Positions 41,774-50,678 of a stretch of DNA of 58,943 nt are shown in pieces (the stretch's first letter is position 1; each line of letters begins with the position of its first letter). The notes below the pieces were generated by a model that was given only the letters and a program-made list of their open reading frames with translations, made no database searches and was not told the DNA's origin. Where the stretch lies: NCBI GenBank assembly GCA_021825365.1, contig JAKAHR010000021.1, positions 1 through 58,943 of the forward strand, written 5' to 3'. Position numbers and translations under genes: made by a program. The DNA is from Nitrospirota bacterium. Lineage in GTDB: Bacteria; Nitrospirota; Thermodesulfovibrionia; Thermodesulfovibrionales; UBA6898.

Positions 41774-42418
41774 TCAGCGTGCTGCCGGAGGAATCGGGAC
41801 CCTCGCCACGACCATATGCCTGACGGCATTCCCAAAGGGCAGACGGATGTCCGTGATCTCAACCCTCTTGAGATCGATCACCCGCATCTCATCATGAATC
41901 TTCGGACCCTTGCTCAGGACGCATAGTCCGTTTTCCCGGAGCAGGTGACCGGCCTTCTTCACGAAATCACCGACCCTGAAGAGCGCCCGCGATACGGCCG
42001 CATCCACCTTCAGGTCCTGCATGTCCTCAACTCGGCCGGTCAGCACCTCGAGACCCTCCAGCCCGAGAAGGGCCTTTACATGCCGCAGGAAGACGCACTT
42101 TTTTTCTGACGGCTCGATGAGGAAGACGCGAAGCTCCGGCCTCATGATCTTAAGCGGAATGCCCGGGAACCCGGCCCCGCTGCCGACATCAGCGATGCTG
42201 CGCACATCGTCCGGGAACACCCTGAGGAAAAGGAGGGAGTCAAGGAAATGTTTGATGATGACATCGCGGTCTTCCTTCAGGCCGGTGAGGTTGTGGACAC
42301 GGCTCCACTTCCTGAGTTCTGCCAGATACGCGGAAAAAGAGGCGATCTGGCCGTCCGTGAAGGAGATGCCCAGTTCCTTCAGTCCCTCCCGCAGCAGATC
42401 CTCGGGACCGTTCTTCAG
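41774..42418 (-). CDS. rsmG: 16S rRNA m7G527 methyltransferase RsmG, with a CTG start
   Basis: This encodes 214 residues if translation begins at the CTG at 42416-42418, which follows the gyrA stop with no gap. It methylates N7 of G527 of 16S rRNA with SAM. The N-terminal helical part (LREGLKELGISFTDGQ; then LTGLKEDRDVIIKHFLDSLL) and the SAM site SIADVGSGAGFPGIPLKIMRP are diagnostic. No ATG, GTG or TTG exists in frame between the gyrA stop and 42220, which lies past about 66 family-conserved residues. GGAGAAGG ends 5 nt before the CTG, inside the gyrA end, so a CTG start is well supplied. The frame is the same as gyrA, so readthrough of its TAG would fuse them. Confidence 0.88.
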   Translation of the reverse strand: MKNGPEDLLREGLKELGISFTDGQIASFSAYLAELRKWSRVHNLTGLKEDRDVIIKHFLDSLLFLRVFPDDVRSIADVGSGAGFPGIPLKIMRPELRVFLIEPSEKKCVFLRHVKALLGLEGLEVLTGRVEDMQDLKVDAAVSRALFRVGDFVKKAGHLLRENGLCVLSKGPKIHDEMRVIDLKRVEITDIRLPFGNAVRHMVVARVPIPPAAR

Positions 42419-44821
42419 CTAGTCCTTCTCCACGACCTTCGCGACGCTGGATATCTTGTCGGCCGTGTCCATGAGCTTTACGCCCTGGGTGTTCCTGCCG
42501 AGGATCGAGATATCCTGTGCATGCATCCTGATGAGCTTGCCCGTGCCGGCGATCATCACCACCTCGTCTTCGTCCCTCACCTGGAGCAGGCCGACGACTT
42601 TGCCGCCCTTCTCGGTCAGCTTGATCGAGATGACGCCTTTCCCGCCCCTGCCCTGCAGCGGGTAGTCCTCGATCTTCGTCCTCTTGCCGTAGCCGTTTTC
42701 AGCGACGGTCAGGACAGCGGTCTTCTCATCGGCAACTTCCGCCGCAACGACCTCGTCCCCCTTGACGAGCTTGATGCCTCGGACGCCGCGCGCCGTCCTG
42801 CCCATGTCCCTCACATCTTCCTCGTTGAACTTGATCGCGATGCCGTTGAGCGTGCCGATGATGAGGTCGTTCGAGCCGGTCGTCTTCCGGACGGCGATCA
42901 GCTCATCTCCGTCATCCAGCGAGATGGCGATGACGCCCTTGCCCCGCGGGTTGCTGTAAGCGGTCAGGGCGGTCTTTTTCACCGTGCCGTTCTTGGTGAA
43001 CATCACGAGATAGCCTTCCTTGAATTCGCGCACCGGCAGGGCGGTCGAGACGCGCTCGCCCTCCGAAAGCTGCAGAAGGTTGATCAGGGCCTTGCCCTTC
43101 GCCGCGCGGCCGGCCTCAGGGAGCTGGTAGGTCTTCAGCCAGTAGAGCCTGCCGAAGTTGGTGAAGAAGAGCATGTAGTCGTGGGTGGAACCAATGAATA
43201 TCTGCTCCACGAAGTCCTCTTCCTTCGTCTCCATGCCCATCAGCCCCTTGCCGCCCCTGCGCTGGCTCCGGTAGGCGCTCAGGGGGTTGCGCTTGATATA
43301 TCCCGTGTGGGAGAGCGTGATGACCATCTCCTCTTCGGTGATGAGATCCTCGATGGTGATCTCCTTCGTCTCCTCGTTGATCTCGGTCCGCCGCACATCC
43401 GCATACTTTGCCCTGACCTCGACGAGCTCGTCCTTGATGATCTGCGAGACGAGCGCCTCGCTGCCGAGGATCGACTTGAGCCTCTCAATCTCCTTGATCG
43501 TATCCTTGTATTCCCTGATGATCTTGTCCCGCTCCAGTCCGGTCAGGCGCTGGAGTTTCATGTCCAGGATCGCCTGGGCCTGGGCCTCGGAGAGGGGATA
43601 GTTCTGCATCAGGCCGTTCCTGGCCTCCTCGGGGCTCTTGGCCGCGCGGATCAGCGCGATGATCTCATCCAGGTGGTCGAGGGCGATCTTGAGCCCTTCC
43701 AGGATATGGGCCCGCTCTTCAGCCTTTCGCAGCTCAAAGCGCGTCCGCCGCAAGATGACGTCCCTGCGGTGCTGCAGGAAGTAGGTCAGGATCTTCTTGA
43801 TGCCGAGCACATGCGGCTGGCCGCCGACCAGGGCGAGCATGATGATGCCGAAGGTGGTCTCCATCTGGGTATGCTTGTAGAGGTTGTTGAGGATCACCTC
43901 GGAAAGCTCGCCGCGCTTCAGCTCGATGACAATGCGGACGCCGTCACGGTCGGACTCGTCCCGCAGGTCCGAGATGCCCTCCAGCTTCTTTTCCCGTATC
44001 AGCTCGGCGATCTTGACGATCAGGTTCTGCTTGTTCACCTGGTAGGGTATCTCGGTGATGATGATATTCTCGCCGCCCTTATGTTCTCTCTCGATCCGCG
44101 CCCGGGCGCGGATCTTGATCAGCCCCTTGCCGTTTTCGTAGGCATCCCGAATACCCGCAGTGCCGTGGATAAGGCCGCCGGTGGGGAAATCAGGCCCCTT
44201 GATGGATGTCATCAGCTCTGCCACGGTCACGTCCGGCCGTTCGAGGAGCATCACGAGCCCGTCCACCACCTCGCCGAGGTTATGGGGAGGGATGTTGGTC
44301 GCCATGCCAACGGCGATGCCGGCCGCTCCGTTGACGATCAGGTTGGGTATGCGCGAAGGGAGCACCTTCGGCTCTTCAGTCGTCTCGTCGAAGTTGGCGC
44401 CGAAGTCGACCGTCTCCTTGTCGATGTCGGAAAGAAGCTCCTCGGCGATCTTTGCGAGCCGCGCCTCGGTATACCGGTAGGCTGCGGCCCGGTCGCCGTC
44501 GATCGAGCCGTAGTTGCCCTGGCCGTCTACCAGCGGATAGCGCATATTGAAGTCCTGGGCGAGCCGCACCATCGCGTCGTACACCGCTGAGTCGCCGTGG
44601 GGGTGGTACTTCTTGAGCACCTCGCCGACGACACCGGCTGATTTTGAGTACTTCTTGTTCGGGAGGAGGCCCTCCCTGAACATCGCGTAGAGTATCCTCC
44701 TCTGGACCGGCTTGAGGCCGTCCCGTACCTCGGGCAGTGCCCTGCCGATGATCACGCTCATCGCGTAATCGAGGTAGCTCACCTTCATCTCTTCTTCGAT
44801 ATTGACAGGCAATTTTGACAT
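42419..44821 (-). CDS. gyrA: DNA gyrase subunit A
   Basis: This encodes 800 residues, the normal length. It introduces negative supercoils with GyrB. The active-site Tyr is Tyr117 in [12 protein letters not shown]. The quinolone-resistance region reads [19 protein letters not shown] with Ser78 (E. coli 83) and Asp82 (E. coli 87), so it shows the sensitive state. A GyrA-box-like QRRGGKG occurs at the C-terminal domain start. The ATG at 44821 has GGGAGGGAAGG about 11 nt upstream. It is followed with no gap by rsmG. Confidence 0.97.
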   Translation of the reverse strand: MSKLPVNIEEEMKVSYLDYAMSVIIGRALPEVRDGLKPVQRRILYAMFREGLLPNKKYSKSAGVVGEVLKKYHPHGDSAVYDAMVRLAQDFNMRYPLVDGQGNYGSIDGDRAAAYRYTEARLAKIAEELLSDIDKETVDFGANFDETTEEPKVLPSRIPNLIVNGAAGIAVGMATNIPPHNLGEVVDGLVMLLERPDVTVAELMTSIKGPDFPTGGLIHGTAGIRDAYENGKGLIKIRARARIEREHKGGENIIITEIPYQVNKQNLIVKIAELIREKKLEGISDLRDESDRDGVRIVIELKRGELSEVILNNLYKHTQMETTFGIIMLALVGGQPHVLGIKKILTYFLQHRRDVILRRTRFELRKAEERAHILEGLKIALDHLDEIIALIRAAKSPEEARNGLMQNYPLSEAQAQAILDMKLQRLTGLERDKIIREYKDTIKEIERLKSILGSEALVSQIIKDELVEVRAKYADVRRTEINEETKEITIEDLITEEEMVITLSHTGYIKRNPLSAYRSQRRGGKGLMGMETKEEDFVEQIFIGSTHDYMLFFTNFGRLYWLKTYQLPEAGRAAKGKALINLLQLSEGERVSTALPVREFKEGYLVMFTKNGTVKKTALTAYSNPRGKGVIAISLDDGDELIAVRKTTGSNDLIIGTLNGIAIKFNEEDVRDMGRTARGVRGIKLVKGDEVVAAEVADEKTAVLTVAENGYGKRTKIEDYPLQGRGGKGVISIKLTEKGGKVVGLLQVRDEDEVVMIAGTGKLIRMHAQDISILGRNTQGVKLMDTADKISSVAKVVEKD

Positions 44822-44991
44822 CAGCCGGAAACCTTCCCTCCCTAAGAAAATCCATTTATTCTACCATATCAGTCTCCCTCCTGGGTACCGGCCCGGCCTC
44901 CGGCGGAGGGGCTCATTCATCATTTTTCCGGTGTTTCCGTGCCTGTCCGGCCGGGCATACTCCGTTGCGATGAGACAGATAGTTGAAAAAT

Positions 44992-46344
44992 ATGGCGGTT
45001 TACCGTATCTTTAGACTGATGAACCTCACGTTGCGGCAGAAGATATTTTTCAGCTTTATCGTCATGGTCTCCCTCTCGCTCATCGTCGGCATCTATGCGG
45101 TGCTCAGTCTGAAGGAGCTCAATTCGATAACCGCAGACCTCATCTTCGAAAACATGGCAACAGCGGAGAAGGTGACCAAGCTTAATGACTCTCTCCTCGC
45201 CCAGGACCTCTTCGAAAAGAGATACCTGACCCTCAGGCAGCCGGATTCAGAGACCCTCTTCTGGAACCGCAGCCGTGAGTTCAAGTCCCTCCTTGCCGAG
45301 GCGGGGTCGAGCGCCAAATTCCTGAAGGTCCCTCTGGAGGTGGTCGGCAGCAATCATGACAGCTACACCCAACTCTTCGCGAGAGAGGCGGAGCTCGTCA
45401 AGGCGGGGAAGACGGCGGAGGCGGAAGATTTTTCTGCCCACCAGCTCAAGGCGGGGTTCACCCGGCTGCTTATGTCGCTGAAGGATGCGGAACTGAAGAT
45501 CAGGGCCCGCCAGAACGAGCAGATCAGCCGGTCCGATACGATGGGAAAGAACGCCTTCACGATAACGATAGTCCTGAGCATCGTCTCCTTTATCTTCGGC
45601 ATCTTTTTCGCCTCCGTCCTCACGAGCCACCTCACCACCTCTATAGAGCGGCTGAAGGCGGCGACGAACTCGATCCGGATCGGCGACTTCGACAACCTGC
45701 CGGAGATCAAGGGCGCCGACGAGCTCGCCGACCTGGCCGTCTCCTTCAAGGAGATGTCCGCCCGGCTGAAGGAACTCGAGGCGATGAACCTCGATGCAAA
45801 CCCTCTCACCAAGCTCCCCGGCAACCTGGCGATCGAGAAGGAGCTTCTCACGCGGCTGAACGAGACCCAGAAATTCTCCTTCTGCCTGGTGGACCTCGAC
45901 AACTTCAAGGCCTTTAACGACCGCTACGGCTACGCCCGGGGCAGTGACGTGATCAAGTGGATGGGGGAGATGCTGTCGCGGATAAAGAAGGACCTGGGCA
46001 CGCCGGAGGACTTCCTCGGCCACATCGGGGGCGACGACTTCGTCTTCATCTGCGATCCGGAGCGTGTGCATCCTGTCTGCGCCAAGATCATCGATGAGTT
46101 CGACCGCGGGATCGTCGACTTCTACGACCCGGACGACATGAAGAAGGGCTTCATCATCTCGATAGACCGGAAAGACAAGCCCGCTATTTTCGGGGTGATG
46201 ACCGTCTCGATCGCGGTCGTAAACACCGACAGGACCCTCATCCGGGAGCCGAAGGAAGTCGCCCTCAAGGTGACGGAGCTTAAGCAGTATGCCAAGACCT
46301 TTGCCAAGAGCCTGTACGTCATGGACCGCCGGAGGGCGCGATAG
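44992..46344 (+). CDS. Membrane HAMP-GGDEF protein with GGDDF motif
   Basis: This encodes 450 residues from the ATG at 44992; the ATG at 45019 is an equal alternative, as no ribosome-binding site is clear. Helices at about 15-40 and 186-210 flank a helical periplasmic domain (about 40-185). A HAMP segment (about 210-265) leads to a GGDEF-like domain (from 268), with the signature HIGGDDFVF in place of GGDEF. FCLVDLDNFKAFNDRYGY keeps the metal and guanine-binding residues. The fourth position is Asp in place of the usual Glu, so the diguanylate cyclase activity is uncertain. The linker DANPLTKLPGN is typical of this group. Confidence 0.85.
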   Translation: MAVYRIFRLMNLTLRQKIFFSFIVMVSLSLIVGIYAVLSLKELNSITADLIFENMATAEKVTKLNDSLLAQDLFEKRYLTLRQPDSETLFWNRSREFKSLLAEAGSSAKFLKVPLEVVGSNHDSYTQLFAREAELVKAGKTAEAEDFSAHQLKAGFTRLLMSLKDAELKIRARQNEQISRSDTMGKNAFTITIVLSIVSFIFGIFFASVLTSHLTTSIERLKAATNSIRIGDFDNLPEIKGADELADLAVSFKEMSARLKELEAMNLDANPLTKLPGNLAIEKELLTRLNETQKFSFCLVDLDNFKAFNDRYGYARGSDVIKWMGEMLSRIKKDLGTPEDFLGHIGGDDFVFICDPERVHPVCAKIIDEFDRGIVDFYDPDDMKKGFIISIDRKDKPAIFGVMTVSIAVVNTDRTLIREPKEVALKVTELKQYAKTFAKSLYVMDRRRAR

Positions 46345-46367
46345 TCTTTCCCCGCAGACCGGGGTGT

Positions 46368-47726
46368 TCAGTATTTCAGCTTCACCTTTTCGGGATCACC
46401 GACAACCACGAGGACAAACCCCCGCGTATTGAGATATTTTTTCGCCACCCGCATCACGTCTTCTTTGGTCACCGCATTGATATACGAAGGGTACTTTTCG
46501 ATATAGTCGAGGCCGAGGTTGTAATATTCGACGGATGTCAAAAATCCGGCGATCTTGTTATTGGAGTCGATCTTCAGGGGGAAACTCCCCGTCAGGAATG
46601 ACCGGGCGTCCATCAGCTCTTTGTCGCTGACCGGCTCTGTCATGATCCTGTTCATTTCCTTCAGGGTCTCCTCTATGGCGGTATTGGCGGACTCGTTCTT
46701 CGTCTGGAGCCCCACCTGGAAGCTTCCCGCATACTTGTTGGCCGCAAAAAAACTGTGGACATCATACGAGAGGCCCTTATTGTCCCTGATATTGTCCATG
46801 AGCCGCGAGGCGAAACCGCCGCCTCCGAGGATATAGTTCATCACGACAACGGCGTAGTAGTCAGGATTATCCCGCCTGAGTCCAGCATGCCCGAGGATGA
46901 CATTCGCCTGGGTTATCTCCTTGTTGATGGCGATCACCGTCGGCTTGTCAGACGCAGGAGGGACCGGGACGTGCGGAGCAGGGACATCCTTTCTGTCCCA
47001 ACCCCTGAAATATTTCGCAATAAGGCCTTTCAGTTCCTCGCTGCCGACGTCGCCGGCAACGGACATGATCGCGTTGTTGGGGACATAGTAGGTCCTGTGG
47101 AAATCAACGATGTCCTTCCTGGTGATCCTGGGCACGGAATCCTCCGTCCCCTCCGGGGGCCACCCATAGGGGTTGTCTCCGAAGACCGCCCTCATGAACG
47201 CCTTGGACGCCACGATGCCTGGCTCTTCTTTCTGCTGGATGATGGAGCTCCGTATCAGCGCCTTTCGCCGCGCCACCTCCTCGTCGCTGAAGGAGGGGTT
47301 GAGGATGATGTCGGAAAGCAGGTCAAACCCCAGATCAAGGTCCTTCTTCAGGACAGACAGGGTGATGGTCATGTAATCAGCTCCCCCGGAGCTTCCGAGC
47401 GAGCCGCCGACGAACTCGATCGCATCGCTGATCTCCTTTGAAGACCTGCGGCGCGTGCCCTCTTTGAGGAGGTCTGCGGTCAGGTTCGCCAGGCCGGCCT
47501 TTTCATACGACTCCATGATGCTGCCCGCCCTGACGGCAACGACCACCTTCACGATCGGCAGTGTCTTCCTCTCCGCATGAAGCAGGACGAGGCCGTTGGG
47601 CAGAACCTCGCGCCGCGCAATGGGTGCTGCAGCGGCCTCGGCCGCCTGGAGAAGGAGGAGGACAAGCAGCAGTGCGCAGACGCCGGCTATCCGCATGAAA
47701 CGCGTAGTATGGAACCCCTTGCTCAC
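46368..47726 (-). CDS. M16-family peptidase homologue, non-catalytic partner
   Basis: This encodes 452 residues from a GTG start at 47726, which overlaps the stop of the upstream M16 gene by 4 nt (GTGA). A signal peptide (about 10-34) exports it. The M16 fold is clear (VLPNGLVLLHAERKTLPIV; GGGGFASRLMDNIRDNKGLSYDVHSFF), but the zinc-binding HXXEH motif is absent at its place, where GLANLTADLLKEGTRRR is found. It is therefore the substrate-handling half of a heterodimer with the product of 47723-49039. Confidence 0.92.
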   Translation of the reverse strand: MSKGFHTTRFMRIAGVCALLLVLLLLQAAEAAAAPIARREVLPNGLVLLHAERKTLPIVKVVVAVRAGSIMESYEKAGLANLTADLLKEGTRRRSSKEISDAIEFVGGSLGSSGGADYMTITLSVLKKDLDLGFDLLSDIILNPSFSDEEVARRKALIRSSIIQQKEEPGIVASKAFMRAVFGDNPYGWPPEGTEDSVPRITRKDIVDFHRTYYVPNNAIMSVAGDVGSEELKGLIAKYFRGWDRKDVPAPHVPVPPASDKPTVIAINKEITQANVILGHAGLRRDNPDYYAVVVMNYILGGGGFASRLMDNIRDNKGLSYDVHSFFAANKYAGSFQVGLQTKNESANTAIEETLKEMNRIMTEPVSDKELMDARSFLTGSFPLKIDSNNKIAGFLTSVEYYNLGLDYIEKYPSYINAVTKEDVMRVAKKYLNTRGFVLVVVGDPEKVKLKY

Positions 47727-49039
47727 TGCGCCTCCTTCTTCAGGGGAATCAGTATCCCTGTCGTCCTTTTTTCATTAACAAGATATTTTTCAGCCGCCTG
47801 CCGCACCTGTTCGGGGGTCACCTTCCGGATCCCCTCCAGGTAGGCGTCGATGAGCCTCCACCCGCCGATCATCTCGAAGTAGCCGATCGTCCGCGCCTGC
47901 ATGTAGATCGAGTCCTGCTCCATGATGAACGATGCCTCGACCTGGTTTTTCGCCTTGAGCACTTCGCGCTCCGTCGGGGGCTCCTTCCTGATCCTGTCGA
48001 TCTCGGCGTCTATCGCCGCCTCGACGTCCTCCGCCTTCTTGCCGTGCGCAGCCGTGGCCCCGAAGAGGAACAGGAAGGGATCGCGGTACATCCCGTCATA
48101 GCTCGCCCATGCGGACAGGGCGACCTGTTTGTCGTAGACGAGGGATTTGTACATCCGTGAGCTCTTTCCCCCGGAAAGGATGCTGCCCAGCACCTCCAGG
48201 GCATATCCGTCCTCCTGCCTGATGTCCGGCGCCTTATACGCCATCACCACGTAAGGCAGCTCCGCCTCCTTTTTCACGGTGATGCGTTTTTCGCCGTACT
48301 GCGGGTCTTCCGCAACAGCCCTTTCCCTGATGACGGGTCCCCGGGGGATGCTGCCGAAGGCGTCCCTGATCCTGCCGAGGATCGCGTCCGCCTTCACATC
48401 GCCCACCACGATGATGACCGCGTTGTTCGGCGCATAGTAGGTGCGGTAGTGGTCGACGAGGTCGTCCGGGGTGAGGGTCTTCAGGTCGGACATCCAGCCG
48501 ATCACCGGCCACCGATACGGGTGGTTCTTGAACGCGGTTGCGAGCAATTCCTCGTTGACGATATTCTGCGGATCATCTTCGTACCGGAGACGCCGCTCCT
48601 CCATCACCACGTCCCGCTCGGCGAGCACCGCCTCCGGGGTCAGGATCAGGTTCTGCATCCGGTCGGCCTCCATGGGAACGGGAAGGCCGATGCGGTCTGA
48701 GGCGAGGAGTTCGAAGTACCCGGTAAATTCATGGGACGTGAAGGCATTGTCCGTACCCCCCGCCCGCTGGATCGTCTGCGAAAAGGTCTTTGGCCCGTAT
48801 TTCTTCGTGCCCCTGAACATCATGTGCTCAAGGAGGTGGCTGAGGCCTGTCTTGCCGATCTTCTCGTCCCGCGACCCGACGCGGTACCATACCTGGAAGG
48901 TTGCGGTCGGCGCCTTATGGTCTTCGAGGATGAGGATCTTGAGCCCGTTTTCGAGCGTAAATTCCTGCACGTTCAGGCCGGACGCCTGCAGCGGGGCCAG
49001 AAGGGAAATCACCAAAACTGCGAACATTATCTTTTTCAT
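47723..49039 (-). CDS. M16-family zinc peptidase, catalytic subunit
   Basis: This encodes 438 residues with a signal peptide (about 1-22, ending LQASG). The zinc-binding motif HLLEH lies in KTGLSHLLEHMMFRGTKKYGP, the typical inverted zincin site, with the downstream Glu in AERDVVMEERRLRYED. It forms an active periplasmic peptidase with the non-catalytic partner that follows with a 4-nt overlap. Its substrates are unknown; related pairs degrade small peptides. A box TACAAT lies 7 nt before the start codon and there is no ribosome-binding site. Confidence 0.93.
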   Translation of the reverse strand: MKKIMFAVLVISLLAPLQASGLNVQEFTLENGLKILILEDHKAPTATFQVWYRVGSRDEKIGKTGLSHLLEHMMFRGTKKYGPKTFSQTIQRAGGTDNAFTSHEFTGYFELLASDRIGLPVPMEADRMQNLILTPEAVLAERDVVMEERRLRYEDDPQNIVNEELLATAFKNHPYRWPVIGWMSDLKTLTPDDLVDHYRTYYAPNNAVIIVVGDVKADAILGRIRDAFGSIPRGPVIRERAVAEDPQYGEKRITVKKEAELPYVVMAYKAPDIRQEDGYALEVLGSILSGGKSSRMYKSLVYDKQVALSAWASYDGMYRDPFLFLFGATAAHGKKAEDVEAAIDAEIDRIRKEPPTEREVLKAKNQVEASFIMEQDSIYMQARTIGYFEMIGGWRLIDAYLEGIRKVTPEQVRQAAEKYLVNEKRTTGILIPLKKEAQ

Positions 49040-49046
49040 AATCTTT

Positions 49047-49052
49047 ATTGTA
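49047..49052 (-). promoter_or_regulatory. -10 box TACAAT directly before the M16 pair
   Basis: On the minus strand TACAAT ends 7 nt before the ATG at 49039 and there is no Shine-Dalgarno sequence; the -35 region is poor. Confidence 0.4.
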
Positions 49053-49169
49053 AAACTATTTTCCGGATACCGCCACCTGTCATGGCCCGCCGGGCCTCAC
49101 GAGCTGAATATGCTTTTATTGCCTAGCCGAAGCATGCCGTGATATCGTCCGGACCAGCTCATTTCCGTA

Positions 49170-49198
49170 TTGCCCGAATACATGCTATCGCGTACAAT
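49170..49198 (+). promoter_or_regulatory. Promoter of the inositol-phosphatase-family gene, leaderless layout
   Basis: TTGCCC (49170-49175), a 17-nt spacer and TACAAT (49193-49198) form a good promoter. The ATG at 49205 is only 6 nt after the -10 box and has no ribosome-binding site, so the transcript should start at or next to the ATG. Confidence 0.65.
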
Positions 49199-49204
49199 AC
49201 GACC

Positions 49205-50005
49205 ATGAGAATCGAGGACCTGAGAAAGATCGGCGCCCGGCTTCTCCTGGAAATCCCCGGCCTGAGGCGGTCTCCTGATCTGAAGGAGGCGCTCGGCACC
49301 GGCGCAGGGGGGGACAAGACCTTCCCGATCGACCGCCGCGCCGAGGAGATCATCATCGCCGGCCTCGAAGCATGCGGCGTCCCCTGCACCATAATCTCGG
49401 AAGAGGCCGGATTGCTCGACATCAGGGGCGGCGGGGTGCGGGTCGTCATCGACCCGGTGGACGGCAGCAGGAACGCTGTTTCGGGGATCCCCTTCTACTG
49501 CAGCTCGATAGCGGTCGGACCGGGCGAGACGATGGCTGACATCTCCCTCGCCTATATCATCAACCTCCTCACCGGGGACGAGTTCTGGGCCGAGAAGTCT
49601 TCAGGGGCATGGATGAACGGATCGCTCATCTCGACGCAGAAAGACGATATCTTCTCCCTCATCGCCTTCGAGGCCCAGGTACCGGGGAATGACCTGCCCC
49701 GTATCATCCCGCTGGTGTCCCATTCGAGAAAGACGAGGTGTTTCGGCTCTACCGCCCTTGACCTCGCCTACCTCTCCTCAGGCGCCGTGAGCGTCTTTGT
49801 CTCTCCTTCTCCGTCGAGGAGCTTCGATTTCGCCGCAGGGTGGCTCCTCGTAAGAGAGGCGGGCGGGATCGTAACCGACCTCGATGGCTCTGAGATCAGC
49901 GGCGTGCCCCTCGGCCTGAAACGGTCTGCCCCGCTTCTTGCCGCAGGCAACCGGCAGCTGCACCAGAGGGCCTTGGAACTCCTTCACAAGGAGACGCGTG
50001 GGTAG
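49205..50005 (+). CDS. Inositol monophosphatase family protein
   Basis: This encodes 266 residues. The metal-binding motifs are IISEEAG (Glu) and VIDPVDGSRNAVSG (two Asp), with a C-terminal block FDFAAGWLLVREAGGIVTDLDG near residues 215-236. The family dephosphorylates inositol monophosphate, fructose-1,6-bisphosphate, PAP or similar; this protein cannot be assigned to one of these. The ATG at 49205 is chosen over an upstream GTG at 49139 because the promoter lies between them. The stop overlaps the next gene's GTG by 8 nt. Confidence 0.88.
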   Translation: MRIEDLRKIGARLLLEIPGLRRSPDLKEALGTGAGGDKTFPIDRRAEEIIIAGLEACGVPCTIISEEAGLLDIRGGGVRVVIDPVDGSRNAVSGIPFYCSSIAVGPGETMADISLAYIINLLTGDEFWAEKSSGAWMNGSLISTQKDDIFSLIAFEAQVPGNDLPRIIPLVSHSRKTRCFGSTALDLAYLSSGAVSVFVSPSPSRSFDFAAGWLLVREAGGIVTDLDGSEISGVPLGLKRSAPLLAAGNRQLHQRALELLHKETRG

Positions 50006-50330
50006 GCTCGTCATCCTGCTGCGCGCCGTCGCCGCCCTCGCCGGATGGTATTTCGCCCGGAAGAAGGGGTATAACCCGCTTCTTTGGGGCCTGCTCTGCG
50101 GTATCGTGCCGCCGCTCGCCATAGCGCTCCCCTTCTTCCCCTCGAAGAAGGCGTCGGCAGATGCCCGGAAATGCCCCTCCTGTTCGAGGCCGGTGCCGCC
50201 GCTCGATACGGTCTGCAGGCATTGCGGCAGGGCGCTCCCGATCGAACTGGTGAAGTGCAACCGGTGCGGAGCCTATGGGCCTGACAGGGAATCCTGCAGC
50301 CAGTGCAATGCGCCGATGAAGAATCACTAG
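49998..50330 (+). CDS. Small membrane-anchored zinc-ribbon protein
   Basis: This encodes 110 residues from a GTG start at 49998 that overlaps the phosphatase-family gene by 8 nt, with AAGGAGA just upstream. Two hydrophobic stretches (about 3-18 and 27-45) lead to two zinc ribbons: CPSC-x9-CRHCG and CNRCG-x8-CSQC. It may be a membrane protein with a cytoplasmic zinc-binding end. No family is recognised. An ATG start further upstream would run into the phosphatase gene in another frame. Confidence 0.7.
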   Translation: MGRLVILLRAVAALAGWYFARKKGYNPLLWGLLCGIVPPLAIALPFFPSKKASADARKCPSCSRPVPPLDTVCRHCGRALPIELVKCNRCGAYGPDRESCSQCNAPMKNH

Positions 50331-50411
50331 CACAAAGAAAGACACAGCGCTCACTCCCGGTATTTCAGGAGACTGCCGGAGGCCGCACCTGCAATGCCGC
50401 CCCTCCGCAAT

Positions 50412-50533
50412 CGGGGCTTCACCCCGAACCCGAGGCACTTTTCTGTGATGAGACAGAAAAGTAGCCAAAAGAACTCCTGCCTGCCGGCAGGCAGGCATGC
50501 TGAAATTCTTCACGCTTCTACAGACTTCGATTT
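50412..50533. repeat. Dispersed repeat, copy B, with 20-bp palindrome
   Basis: The inverted counterpart of the repeat at 18967-19141. Conserved blocks are 50412-50470 and 50498-50533. Between them lies a perfect 20-bp palindrome, CCTGCCTGCCGGCAGGCAGG (50476-50495), which is absent from copy A. The hairpin within the first block is less perfect here. The rest of 50331-50678 shows no gene. Confidence 0.65.
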
Positions 50534-50678
50534 TCAAAGGGGCCCAATAGATACCCACGACTTGAAGTTGTCGGTTGCTGCTTTTTGTGAGTCCCCTTCG
50601 AAAACTTAGGCGAGCAGGCAGCCCGGAGGGTTAAGCATTTTCCCCTGTCCGAGCACCGATGTTAGGGGCGAGAGGGTG

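Noticed and set aside
42248..44590. A 780-codon frame antisense to gyrA
   Set aside because: It follows from the codon pattern of gyrA on the other strand. The sense gene is certain, and the antisense product has no family features.
50476..50495. 20-bp palindrome as a binding site of a local regulator
   Set aside because: It is GC-rich, not near a promoter, and lies within a dispersed repeat, so it is better treated as repeat sequence.
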